DNA of 64,000 nt from Monocercomonoides exilis (lineage: Eukaryota; Preaxostyla; Oxymonadida; Polymastigidae): assembly GCA_001643675.2 (NCBI GenBank), contig LSRY02000023.1:351501-415500 (forward strand), read 5' to 3'. Positions 21,801-31,070 of this stretch are shown here, piece by piece. The notes beneath the pieces are model-generated. The model did not search any database. It was not told the origin of the DNA and worked only from the letters and a program-made list of their open reading frames with translations. The position numbers and the translations under genes were made by a program. Within the stretch, counting starts at the first letter, position 1. Each line of letters begins with the position of its first letter.

Positions 21801-24800
21801 GCTGCTTCTCTCTCTTCTTCTCCATTTTGCGTTCTTGTTCTCTCTCTTGTTCTCTTTCCTGTTCTTTCTCTTCTTCCTGAATGCGCATCTCCTCCAGCTC
21901 CTTCAGAAGTTCTGCTTCTCTTTCTTCCTCTCTCTGCTGTCCCGCAGCCCTTTCAGCTTGAAGCTCAGCAGCATGCTCCGCTCTCTCTCTCTCAATCAGC
22001 GCATTTGCCTCGTCCAACGTTTGCACCATCTTCGCTTCGCTTTCTCTCAGCGCCACAATCGTCGCCTCGTGCTCCACAATGGCAGTCTTCAGCTGTCCAA
22101 CCTCAGCTTCGTGTGCTGCTTTTGCTGTCTGCTCATTCTGCAGCAGAAACGCCACTTCTTTTTCTCTTTCCTCAATTTGCTCGTGTAACTGTGCAACCAG
22201 CTCGTTCAACTCTTTCAGCTCTTCCTCTTTCTGCTCCAGTGCTTCGCTCAGTTCCTTCTTTTTCTCTTTCATTTGCTTCAATTTGTTCATCGTATCCTTC
22301 TTTTCTTTTTCCATCGCTGTTTTTTCTCTTTCCAGCTTCTTCACTTTCCTCCCCAACTCCGATGACTCTTGCACAGCTCCTTCCTTTTCGGTGTCCAGCT
22401 GTTCTTTGTGCTCTTTCACTTCCTGAAGTTCTTCTTCCAATTCGCGCTTGTCTTCCTCCAGCTGCGCCTTTTCATCTTCCAACTGCTTTTTCTCATCCAT
22501 CAGCTGTTTTTGCTTATCTTCCAATCGCATTTTTTCGTCTTCCAATCGTTTTGTCTCTCCTTCCAGTTGTTTCTTCTCGTCTTCCAAATCTTTTCGTTCC
22601 TCGTCCAGTTCTTGTTTGTCTTCTGTCAGCAGTTTTTTCTCTTCTTCAAGACGCTGAATTCGTTCTTCAAGTTGCCTGTTTTTGTCTTCCAAGCTTTTGA
22701 TTTTTTCGTCAAATTCAACATTCCTCGCTTTATTATCTTCCTCGTGCTGCATTTTCAGTTCATTTGTTTGCTTCTCTAATTCTTCTTTCTCCTTTGTGAT
22801 GTCTTCCACTTTCTTATCAGCTAATTTTCTTCGTTCATCCATTTCTTCCATTTGCTTTCTCATTTGGCTGACTGCCGAAAAAGCTGAGCGCAGTCTGGCA
22901 ACAGACGCATGTGTTGCAGAAGACCTGACACTCGCTACGCTTTTGTTATCCTCAGAAGCTTCTTCAGAAGATGCGCCAGAAGACTGAGAAGACGTTTTCA
23001 ATGAAGATGATGATGAAGACGATGATGATGTTGAAGTCGCGGATTCTTCGTCTGGTTCAGATGCAGAAGAGTCGCTTGACGTGGCAGAAGAAGAGTCAGA
23101 GCTGCTCTCTGAATCCCTTTCGGAATAATAATCATCATCATCTGCATTGCGTCTCTTTGACTTACCGTGTTTTTCCTTGTTCTTTTTGCTTTTCCTTTTC
23201 TTTATTCTCTTGGAATTCGTTCCTAACAGTTCTCTTGCTCTTCTTTTTGTGCGTGAAGTCGACGGTGTCGGTGTGAATACAATCGATCGGGAATGTGTTG
23301 GCGTTTTCAAAAGTCGGTTCGCTGTTTTATGCATTCTTCCGGATGATCCTGTAGATTGACGTAAAACGCTTGGTTTTTCATCAGTTGCTTCGCCTTTGCT
23401 TCCTTTTTGTTTCTTCCTTTCTTCACTTTCTGCTTTTAACTCCTCATCTCCTTGCTCGTCTTCTCCGTTCCTGCTATCTTTCGATCTTTGACTTTTTTTG
23501 TTTCCCTTGCTGCTTCCGTTTTGGTCATCTTTTTCGTCTGCATCTCCGTCTTTTAAGTTCCTAAGATATTTGATTGGATCAAACGAGTCAAACAAGTCGG
23601 ACTCATGAAGCACGGAATTTTCCTCTCGAGACAACCTGCTTGCTTCATCTCCAGAATCTTCTCCTGCTTCGCTCGTTCCGTCGCTTTCGCTTTCATCATC
23701 GGTCGATTCATATTCGTCCTCTATTTCTTTTTTGTGTCTTTTGTGTTCCTTTTTTCTTCCAATGCTATGGCTGTCGTTCAATTTTCTGCTTCTTCCTCTT
23801 TTCTTTCCCACTTTCGAACGATTTTTATCATTTGAGTAATCTTCTTCCTCGTCTAACTGTCCAAAATTGTATCTGCTCCGTTTTGTTGTTGGAGATGGCT
23901 TGAAAAAGTCTTCTGTTTCTGGAATAAGAGTGACAGGCGATTCTGATATTGACCTTACACGCCTATGACGATGACGATGAGGCGTTGAAAACAAAGCGTC
24001 ATCTGGAGAAGGTGTTGAATCAGATAGTGTTTGCTTGTAGCTTTTATTGTTTATTGATTCATCTTTTTCTCTATTATCTTCAGGCGCTTTGATGCTTTTG
24101 TGACTTTTATTGCTGTTATGAATATTTTGCTTATTTCCAGCATGTAATGATGAATGGGTTGATTCATGAGATTTTAGGCTTCGAGATAAATGAGATATAT
24201 GAAGCGATTGTGACGAAAAAGACTTTGCAATCAATGGCGAAAGTGAACGTGAACGTGAAAATGCTGAAGATTCCTCTGAAGGAGGCTTTGTATCAACAAA
24301 TGTTACAAATGATGATAAAAGACCTCTTCTCTTTATTTCTTCAATTATTGCACCCTTCTCTCTCGATATTTTCTCTTTTTCTCGGATTTCCTCTTCAATC
24401 AATTTCTCTAAGTTTGCGTTACGTTCCCTAAGTAGTAATATTTCTTCGTTGTCCCCCAATTCCTTTGCTGACTTTGCAGATTGAAGCGAAATGATTTGCT
24501 TATTTAAATCAATTATGAATTCGTTCAGTTGTTGTTGATTTTCTTCCGCTGTAGCAAGTTGTATTTTGAGCAAATGATTTTCTTCAATTAATGATGCATA
24601 TTGTTCCATCTGCATCGTGGTCGAATTTTTTTGATAATCTTCATTTTTAATAAGTTCGTCTTGTTCATTGCTCTGAATTTGTTTTGATTCAATTTCATGC
24701 GTCATCGGAGATGACAACGATACCGGAGATGCATTAACAAAGGGACTGCTAAAAATAACAGGTGGAATATTGTAGAGAGGTGAAATTGGAGAAAACTGAA

Positions 24801-24876
24801 TCTGATTTGAAACTTCCTGCTGTTTTGGCGAGGAAAGTGAAAATGAAGAAGATGAAAAAGATGATTTTTGTGTCAT
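18880..24876 (-). CDS. Very long coiled-coil protein with Arg/Glu and Arg/Ser tracts
   Basis: The ORF of 1998 residues is intron-free, from ATG at 24876 to TGA at 18880-18882. No known family is recognised. The N-terminal 150 residues are Ser/Gln-rich, followed by a short heptad region and a long basic, acidic and Ser-rich segment (about 170-650) with KRKSKK-type nuclear-localisation-like clusters. A long coiled coil dense in Glu, Lys, Arg and Leu covers about 690-1750, interrupted by a Pro-rich hinge near 1205-1235. Within it, alternating Arg-Glu dipeptides (about 1245-1290) and REK/EREE blocks (about 1010-1180) are near-pure microsatellite. The C-terminus carries His/Lys-rich stretches and a terminal RS-type tail (RSRTPNK, KRSRSRSKNR), as seen in splicing or chromatin-associated proteins. 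A nuclear scaffold or a cytoskeletal filament protein are both possible. Convergent neighbour at 8808-18302. Confidence 0.85.
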   Translation of the reverse strand: MTQKSSFSSSSFSLSSPKQQEVSNQIQFSPISPLYNIPPVIFSSPFVNASPVSLSSPMTHEIESKQIQSNEQDELIKNEDYQKNSTTMQMEQYASLIEENHLLKIQLATAEENQQQLNEFIIDLNKQIISLQSAKSAKELGDNEEILLLRERNANLEKLIEEEIREKEKISREKGAIIEEIKRRGLLSSFVTFVDTKPPSEESSAFSRSRSLSPLIAKSFSSQSLHISHLSRSLKSHESTHSSLHAGNKQNIHNSNKSHKSIKAPEDNREKDESINNKSYKQTLSDSTPSPDDALFSTPHRHRHRRVRSISESPVTLIPETEDFFKPSPTTKRSRYNFGQLDEEEDYSNDKNRSKVGKKRGRSRKLNDSHSIGRKKEHKRHKKEIEDEYESTDDESESDGTSEAGEDSGDEASRLSREENSVLHESDLFDSFDPIKYLRNLKDGDADEKDDQNGSSKGNKKSQRSKDSRNGEDEQGDEELKAESEERKKQKGSKGEATDEKPSVLRQSTGSSGRMHKTANRLLKTPTHSRSIVFTPTPSTSRTKRRARELLGTNSKRIKKRKSKKNKEKHGKSKRRNADDDDYYSERDSESSSDSSSATSSDSSASEPDEESATSTSSSSSSSSSLKTSSQSSGASSEEASEDNKSVASVRSSATHASVARLRSAFSAVSQMRKQMEEMDERRKLADKKVEDITKEKEELEKQTNELKMQHEEDNKARNVEFDEKIKSLEDKNRQLEERIQRLEEEKKLLTEDKQELDEERKDLEDEKKQLEGETKRLEDEKMRLEDKQKQLMDEKKQLEDEKAQLEEDKRELEEELQEVKEHKEQLDTEKEGAVQESSELGRKVKKLEREKTAMEKEKKDTMNKLKQMKEKKKELSEALEQKEEELKELNELVAQLHEQIEEREKEVAFLLQNEQTAKAAHEAEVGQLKTAIVEHEATIVALRESEAKMVQTLDEANALIERERAEHAAELQAERAAGQQREEEREAELLKELEEMRIQEEEKEQEREQEREQERKMEKKREKQRAKEREEEKDREKQRQKEREEEREREKQRQREREEEKEREKQRQKEREEEQEKEKRREKEREEEIEREKEREREREEERERERQREKEREEERLRDKQREIERHIEAEKEKEREAEREKERKREAERERERQMEKEREKERREERAHWLEMINDAKAKKQVEEKYVIPSHLLASTTTIPVQPILGMAQPPPPAPAPAPVTVQPTPVAIPSISVSSGLEREMMLERERDRDRAREKEREWDRERERERERERERERERERERERERERDRERNRDIEREKDRDVSRPKGGEKDYDWEWRELEQERERLRERERAREKERDRELTQLRRKEEEVEQLRDRERGFLIELERMKLKDKERENEIERWKEKHAEKEKAMESLKDSEKEKEKELGKMKEIERERNSELEKLQLREKELTESKEAAKKNEEEFKKRIEKAESEKAELEAQLKEAMEKEEKAQKRFDKALEKAQRIHTVYKQQKSMLIEQKEALKRLMNEKEDLVKEMHLIEGERDEALRVNEQLERDASEVQRLTDLVREKQKEIDDLKRQNVQLTATVHRMTIKEESLQTQLAMKQAEINAQQKAANEEASQTKAKPKEESSNDPKGSRGKHGSSSRHRHHHDNHRDHKKESKHKERERDKDKIEKAGETRKSRSRSPKDTTERFSVGDGVSENLQIPMRLTTPITLTSTSHNTPPAFPLNSLEIERTATEMHPDVYDMSVTGTQDRQSGGTSTLASNTATSFSTSPNINQQPAVSAGMAYPSFASQPVVQPMQTVQPSQMTFAPSVTGTSPATEEAMAAAIQKQRAQQTYSEGFGAPAVGNVTAAPAAAASTLMPEEQTTFMRTLSAMATSAQPSRQMTMQVPQTVETREPGASGSLPTFSSFGEVSAMPSSSVVHSVSTSDRSAPRVRIHIHRRSRKDDGDSSESESHSEVHEPGNGRSERSERRKRRAGSRSRTPNKEHKSRHNSKRSRSRSKNRQ
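20980..21870 (-). repeat. Arg-Glu codon microsatellite inside the coiled-coil gene
   Basis: On the + strand this stretch is almost pure pyrimidine (TCTCTTTCCCTTTCT-like units), encoding Arg-Glu and Glu-Arg-Glu-Glu repeats on the - strand. The densest dipeptide array is at about 21000-21140; a second array spans about 21370-21860. The long open frames seen on the + strand here are by-products of this composition. Confidence 0.8.
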
Positions 24877-25276
24877 ATTTAAAAGTCTTTATGTTGAACT
24901 TAGCGTTCAACACTAAATTCAAAAATTCAAAAATTAAATGAATTGATCTGTTCCAAAAGAAAAATTAAAAATCACAACAATCGAAAAATCATGCGCAATA
25001 ATCAGTGAATATAATATATCACAATATTGCATTATTCAAAAAGAGATATAACAGTTAGTCAAGAATTATGAAAAAAAAAAATAAATCACTAATTAACACG
25101 CAATGCAACTCATAAAATAAAAATTCACTTTCATAATATATAAAGTCAAATATGCACATTCCATAATATCTTTCCTCAGTCAAGAACGATGTTGTGGCAT
25201 CAATGTTTTTATCGTTGATTGAACCAAATAATGCAATTTCTTTCTGTAAAACTCCACAAAAGCCAAAGAAAATTCC
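24877..25276. other. Intergenic AT-rich spacer
   Basis: The 400-bp spacer lies between the start of the coiled-coil gene (24876, - strand) and the 3' end of the Rab-like gene (25277, - strand). It is very AT-rich with no supported gene. It should include the coiled-coil gene promoter. Confidence 0.5.
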
Positions 25277-26075
25277 TCATCTTTCACAACACTTTTTAGG
25301 TTTTCCAAATGAATGGTTTGGCTCATCAACAATCACTGGTGGAGATTCTGGAGGAGGCTGGATTAATCTTTCTTCCGACTTCTGCAATATTGAACGAGTC
25401 AGACTAAGAATAAATAACAAATTTTTGCTTGGAAAAAAGGCACAAAAATTATGTAAAAGCATGTCATACATTTCAAAAGCTGAGGATATATTGTCGCTTG
25501 TTTTTGCTGAAGTTTCAATAAAATCAAATCCATGTTTATCCGCATAATTTTTTGCTTCAATTGTTGACACTTGCCTTTGAGTTATCAAATCTATCTTATT
25601 TCCAATTAACATTATCTGAACGTCCTCGGGTGCATATTTTCGAACAGTTATCAACCATTCTTGAACTTTTTCAAAAGAAATGAGATCAGTGCAATCGTAC
25701 ACAATCATTAATCCATCCTTTTAATAAAATAAATTATAAAAGGAAAAATTCTTCAAAAAGAAAACTCAGGAGGTCAAACAGCTCGTCTGTACGTTGTTGA
25801 GGGCATTGAAGAAAATAGTTCAGATCCTGCAGTATCCCAAAGATGGAGTGTAACAAATTGATCGTCAATTTCTACATTCACATCTCTCTATATTATATAA
25901 CAAGATAATGCTTGAATTTGGGAAAAAAGGCAAATACTGTATCAAGTCCAATTGTTGCGTTTGTGTTCCCAATGAATTCATCGTCAACAAATCTCAGTAA
26001 AATACTGGTTTTCCCAACGCTTCTTTGCCCAACCAATACAATGTTGAATGTCTGATGAATTTGTTCTGACATCAA
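25277..26075 (-). CDS. Rab-family small GTPase, three exons
   Basis: Exons by my reading are 26075-25938, 25887-25780 and 25717-25277, with introns of 50 and 62 bp (GTATTT...TAG and GTTTGA...AAG). They join in phase to a 228-residue protein. It would act as a membrane-trafficking switch on organelle membranes. Visible motifs: P-loop GQRSVGKT (16-23), switch I Thr in NATIG (T41), WDTAGSE (63-69), NKID (122-125), TSAK (151-154), and a C-terminal CCER suited to geranylgeranylation. The segment across intron 2 (YRRADGLMIVYD) matches the conserved Rab sequence and confirms the splice. The residue normally Gln in DTAGQ is Ser here, which in Ras-like proteins lowers intrinsic GTP hydrolysis. The overall look is Rab6/Rab5-like; the subfamily is not assigned. 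The C-terminal hypervariable region is long (about 55 residues) and partly hydrophobic. Confidence 0.85.
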
Positions 26076-26763
26076 ACAAATTAATCAAAAATTATCAAAG
26101 CTTTGATCCAAAACGATCATCAAAACAACAAAATTATTCACAAAATAAAATTTTCTGGAAATAATTCAAAACAACAAAATTATATCAAATTTTCTGTGAT
26201 TCAATTGTGTCTATGTCTCAAAAGACAAGACATATATTGCACAATGTGTGACGAAAGAATATTTCGTGAAAAAACTATTCTTTAATTAATATGGAATTAT
26301 CAATCTCTGGACTTCTGTTGATGCATTACACATATATTTGAGTCAACTGTTGATTAAGTATAAAATAGTTATCAAAATTTGTTTGATTGGGAAAGCCAAA
26401 ACGACAAAATAAAAAAAAGATATTTTTTGAAACACCATTTGTAATTTGAATTTGAAAACTATTCATTCAAAATTAGTTAACTGTTTTTTCAAAATCAATA
26501 AAATTCAGTATTTTTCTAAAAATTTTTTGAGATAAATCGGTAACTGGCCGAATGAAAAAGTGATGAAACTATTATATTCATTCAATATTCGAAATATTGA
26601 TGATAAATTGGACCTCTATAAATACTACTTTTCATTGAACATGAAAATTAACTTTTGCGACTTTTCAAAAAGAATTATTCATAATAGAAGTGATTATTTT
26701 TGAGATCATAACTTTTTTATCGAACGAAATTTTCGGTTTTCTGATTTTGTTTTGAACATTTAA
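26076..26763. other. AT-rich region upstream of the Rab gene
   Basis: No gene is supported. The region is very AT-rich and presumably carries the Rab promoter close to 26076. It ends at the left inverted repeat of the transposon at 26764. Confidence 0.5.
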
Positions 26764-26791
26764 CTGATCCTTTTTGAAATCATTCTTTCGT
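26764..26791 (+). repeat. Left terminal inverted repeat (28 bp)
   Basis: Perfect reverse complement of 28617-28644. Flanking bases outside and inside the 28 bp do not match, which defines the repeat length. Confidence 0.85.
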
Positions 26792-27313
26792 TCGAGTTTT
26801 GATCAAAATTTTGTTTTCAATGGGATTTTGAAAAAAATGAGTTGAAATAGTGAACACTTATTGTTTATGACATTGCTTTTGCAAAAACAAATTTCTTTTA
26901 AAAATTCCATTGAAATAAATTTTTTGATCAAAACTCTACAGATATTCACTATTCTCGTTAATTGATAATTCTTTTTATAAAATTGAAAAAAAAAACAAAG
27001 ATTTAATGAATATTTCGTTTCTTTTGTCATGTTTTTTTTGAAATGCTCCATGAAATTTGAATGAAAAAAAACTCTAAAACATATCAATTGTTCAAAAACA
27101 AAAATCTATTGCGGAAGTCCAAAATAAACTGGCATTCTGTCTATGTTCATTATTCCCCATTCCACTCCCTTTGTTTGTCTTGTTTTTCTTGTACATGACT
27201 GTGGCAATGATTTGTTGTCCAATATAACAATTTAGATCACCTTTTCGAAGCTTTCTTCGAAGATCTGCGCTGTTGAAGCAGTTTTTTGAAAATCATTCAC
27301 AAGTCCACTTTCT

Positions 27314-28532
27314 TTAAATGCAGAAAAAAATGTTGATCCATGAAGAAACTTGCAAAATTGCGTTCATTCCAACCCACAAAAGTTGTTTAACGCTGTCGTG
27401 TGTTGAACCCGACCTAACCTGCTGAATTTGAAGCTTCCAAAGAGAGAAAATTGATAAATCCAATGACTGCAGCAAATGTATTGTGTTCGAAGAAAAAACC
27501 AAAAGCAATATATTTTCATTTGCAAGTCGAGTCAATATATTATCTGACAGGTGGATTCTGCAACCATCAAGCATTAACACAGTCTGTGCATGCTTATCTG
27601 GTATAATCATTCTTTTGATGTTGATATGATAAATGAAAACTTTCTCAATCCAATTTTCAAACAACTCTTTTGTGAAAAAGACGAATTTCCGATTTCCACA
27701 CAACCATGAATTCCGGCTTGATTGCCTTGAGAATGAAGGGATCTTATGTTGAATGGTTTTTGCACCAGAAAACAAGGAGGAACAAAAGTTCCATCAAGCG
27801 AAATGCTATGGAGCAATGAAATCCTTTTTTCTCCTCTGTCCACGGGTGTGCGATCAATTTCACGATTTTTATTTGTTCCAACAATAAGGTTCACCTTTTT
27901 TGTATCTTCATAGGAATGATAACCTGATTCATCAGCACAGAAGATCATGGATGAATATTTTCCACACACATATTGAACCAAATGATTTTTCAAAATGATT
28001 TTGCTTTGTTCCGATATTTTCATTCTTTTTTCGTCTCTCACGCTTGAAGAGACGGCAATCAATTCCTCGCTATGCCATTTTATGAATGAAGAATGAAAAT
28101 TGTGAGAAGGAATTAAATGACAAACTTTCGCAAGAACGGCTCTTAGCGTTTTCGGTGTGATTTGCTTTTTTAAATCTTTTAAATTTTCAAATATTTCCAT
28201 GACTCGTTTTTCTTGTTTTCGAGTCGTCAACATGTTTTTTTCTCAACAACCTTTTTCAATATATATCCGGTTCGAATCTGGCAGACAAGGCTCGGTGTGC
28301 AGTTGAGTGCCTTTGCAATTCGCACGCAAGAAAAAATTTTGACTAAACTAATTTTGCAAGCGTTGAAGAAGGAACGAATTAGTGAAACTTTTGTTTTTGA
28401 TGTGTTTCGAGATAAGACGGATGAAATGAAGCGCATGTCTAATTTTGGAATAAATCCTGTTAAAACTGTTTCAAATGAAGATGTTATAAAAGTTGAAATA
28501 ACGAAAGGCATTTCCAATAAAAAGATAGACAA
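27314..28532 (-). pseudogene. Decayed pogo/Tigger-like DDE transposase
   Basis: Three overlapping - strand frames together look like one transposase. The first (28532-28227) ends with a helix-turn-helix-like segment (RIAKALNCTPSLVCQIR). The second (28233-27607) carries the first acidic site (FCADESGY) and GTFVPP. The third (27775-27314) carries VLMLDGCRIHLS and HLLQSLDLSIF, matching the second and third acidic residues of the DDE superfamily endonuclease (PF03184) pattern. Frame changes occur in an A7 run at about 28234-28240 and near a T-run around 27670-27690, so the copy should be inactive. The gene sits within 28-bp inverted repeats. The C-terminal part is also weak, consistent with an old insertion. 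Confidence 0.75.
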
Positions 28533-28616
28533 ATAGTTTCAACTGAAACAACCATTATAATTTAAGAATTATTGTTACCAACATTTAACAATAAACATGA
28601 ATAGTGAGTGACTGTT

Positions 28617-28644
28617 ACGAAAGAATGATTTCAAAAAGGATCAG
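28617..28644 (-). repeat. Right terminal inverted repeat (28 bp)
   Basis: Perfect reverse complement of 26764-26791, located about 85 bp upstream of the first transposase ORF on the - strand. Confidence 0.85.
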
Positions 28645-30839
28645 CCATTTTTTTGATGAACATAGAATAGTGATATGCGGGAAAACACGTCCTTTCAAGC
28701 TTTTTTTGCAGGAGGAATTGAAAAATTGCTTCACTCATAACTTTATATCGCTTTCTCAGATTTAGAAATAAATTTGATTTTCATATCCGTAAACAAACAT
28801 CGTTGAAATCAAAACAAAGAGTTTTCCAAAATTTCACGAATGTCAAAAAATGAAACAATTTTGTTGTGTTTTTTGATCTCTAAAAGTCATTGACAACTTC
28901 GTAATTTTTCCATAAAAATACATGAAACAAAATATTTTGCCCCATATCTCCAATTTAAATTATCTCTGCCTTTCTTTTTTTATCAAACTTTAACTTTTGA
29001 TTAACTTGAACTTCATTTCACATAACCGTAACATATTATTATTCGACAACATAGAATTTTCAAAATTATCAACACATCGAAAATTGTTTTGATATCAAAA
29101 ATAATCATATATGTCACAATTTATTGATGAAATATTTTAAACAATTTTAATGAAATGGAAGCGTCATACACCAAAAATTATTCAATGTCGAAAAACTTAC
29201 AATCGAAATCGATATTTTAATAATTAAAAAAATATTGGAAAAAGAGAATTCAAAAAAAGAAATATATGGCTAATTTTTTTTGAAAACCTTTCTTTGTATA
29301 ATTTTTTAATGAAATAAAAATTTCATATTTTCTTCAATTTTCTGTTCTCTCTCATGAAACTTTATAAAAATAGAAATAATACCAATGTCAAGATTTTGTT
29401 TTCATGACAGAAAAATTTGGTGAGTGAAAGCAGAAAATTGATTGAAATGTGAAATTTTTATTTTATTTGTAAATTAAATTAAAGAAACTTTTCAAAAAAA
29501 ATTAGCCATATCACAATTTTGTTTTTGTGATTATTATCAGCAATGTTTGTGCTATTGTTTTCTGCAAATTTTGAATATTACGAACCAAAATAAACTCAAA
29601 AATTAACTCGAAACAAAACTTAAAACATTTGTTGCCTTCCATTAGAAATGAGTTTTTTGATTTAAAAAACGCGAAATAAGAGAGATGATATTGCGAACAT
29701 CATTCTTTATTTATTGTGAAAAAATAAAAATAATATTTTTTTGCAAATCTTTCGAAAAGCAGTGTTCTTTCAATTGAAATAAGATAAAAATTTATCATTA
29801 TTCATCTCTTAAATACATTTCACAATTGTCCGAAATGAAGCTTAAAAAATATTGAAAAAGAGATGAAAAATCATTAAAATAACAAGAATCGTTGATAAAT
29901 CAAAACGAAAATATTTTTTGACTTTAATTGATTTTTGTCAAATTTTTGATATTTTGAAAATTCTCGAACTTTCGACTTTGCTTAAAAGTTTTTCGTCTTT
30001 GATTGAAAACTTTCGACTTTGATTGAAACTTTTTCGACTTTTATATTATTATTCGTGGATAATATCAATTCGAAAAGACAGAAGTTTTCGACACTTCGAG
30101 TCTCCCACATTTTTTGATATCGCTCCCATACGTTATTCACTTTTTTTTTTTTTTTTTTTTTTGAAAACTTTCAGATATGCAACAGATATAATTTTTGTTT
30201 AAAAATTGCTGAACGAATAAGGAAAAAACGGTTTTCATAATTTCACAACTGCCAAAGAAAAATAATCAATGGATTTCGATTCATTTAGAAAATTATAACT
30301 ATTTTATAATTCTTTAACTGAAGATCCATCTTTTTTTCCTTTTTCAATTATAAATAACCCTCTAAAAACAATAACAAATATAAGTTCCTTAACGAAAAAT
30401 CGTTAAAATCGGTAATTATAAACTTTTTTTTAATTGGATAAATATGATATCAAATCGAATCAGTCTTCGAAAAATGTCTTTTTTGCAATTGGCCAGAAAT
30501 GTGAAAACAAAAAAAAGAAATGAAAGTCTAAATGTCACATGTTGCAAAAAGATTGCATGTTCTCTTTTGTCATTTGCAGACATTCCTCACATTGTGTTGC
30601 TTTGTCTTCAGCCTTTCAAAAGCAGCACACTCAACGGAAAACAGAAGAATGCATGCCAAGGAGCGAGAAGAAAATCTCTCCTCAGCAACCACTGTTGAGC
30701 AACAGCTTTTTTTTCTCCCATCCCACAAACATCAAAAGCGTTATCTCATCATCATCCTCACCCGTTTGCACTCCTTTCTTCTTCTTCAAACTTCATCATT
30801 CTTTTCATTGCAATCGATCAGTGAAGAAATTGTTTGGAA
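28645..30839. other. AT-rich gene desert
   Basis: About 2.2 kb with no recognised gene. Up to about 30440 it is very AT-rich with many T-run-GAAAA patterns. The last part (30440-30839) has more balanced composition and probably belongs to the duplicated 3' flank of the giant gene at 31071-40124; its counterpart would lie beyond the right edge of the window. Small + strand ORFs at 30444-30945 show no recognisable protein. Confidence 0.5.
30141..30162. repeat. T22 tract followed by GAAAA
   Basis: Twenty-two T residues are followed directly by GAAAAC. This is the longest of several T-run-GAAAA patterns in the window (also 7618, 43510, 52719). Confidence 0.8.
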
Positions 30840-31070
30840 GAATATCTTCTCAAAGAAGAAAAGAAGAAAAGAAGAAGAAGAAGGAGAAGAAGAAGAAGCT
30901 TGCACACTTATTTTGCAGCATCTTTCGGCTTTGCTCACCATGTGAGTGCTCACAAAATCACATCTGTTCTGAGCCACATCAGCAAACATTCATCTGAAAC
31001 TCATCGGCTCAGCAGCTCATGTCCGGCATCCGTCCTTTCCTTTCTCTTGTTCCATCTTCACCTTCAACTT

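Larger units (their letters stand above)
26764..28644. mobile_element. Pogo/Tigger-like DNA transposon with 28-bp perfect inverted repeats
   Basis: A 28-bp perfect inverted repeat (beginning CTGATCCTTTTTGAAATCAT) occupies 26764-26791 and, in reverse, 28617-28644. It brackets a decayed DDE transposase on the - strand. Total length 1881 bp is normal for this superfamily. I could not find a clean TA target duplication: the left end is preceded by TTTAA, whereas the right end is followed by CCATTT, so a terminal base or two may have mutated, or the true ends may differ slightly. Confidence 0.75.

Noticed and set aside
19918-22779. Several + strand ORFs of 100-300 codons rich in Phe, Leu and Ser
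   Set aside because: They are reverse readings of the Arg/Glu microsatellite coiled-coil gene on the - strand.
28264-28280. tRNA T-loop-like GGTTCGAATC
   Set aside because: It lies within the readable helix-turn-helix part of the decayed transposase, and no acceptor or anticodon stems could be folded around it.
30444-30945. Overlapping + strand ORFs of 84-152 codons
   Set aside because: No domain, signal peptide or convincing start; the sequence is likely 3' flank of the inverted duplication, partly shared with the right edge of the window.
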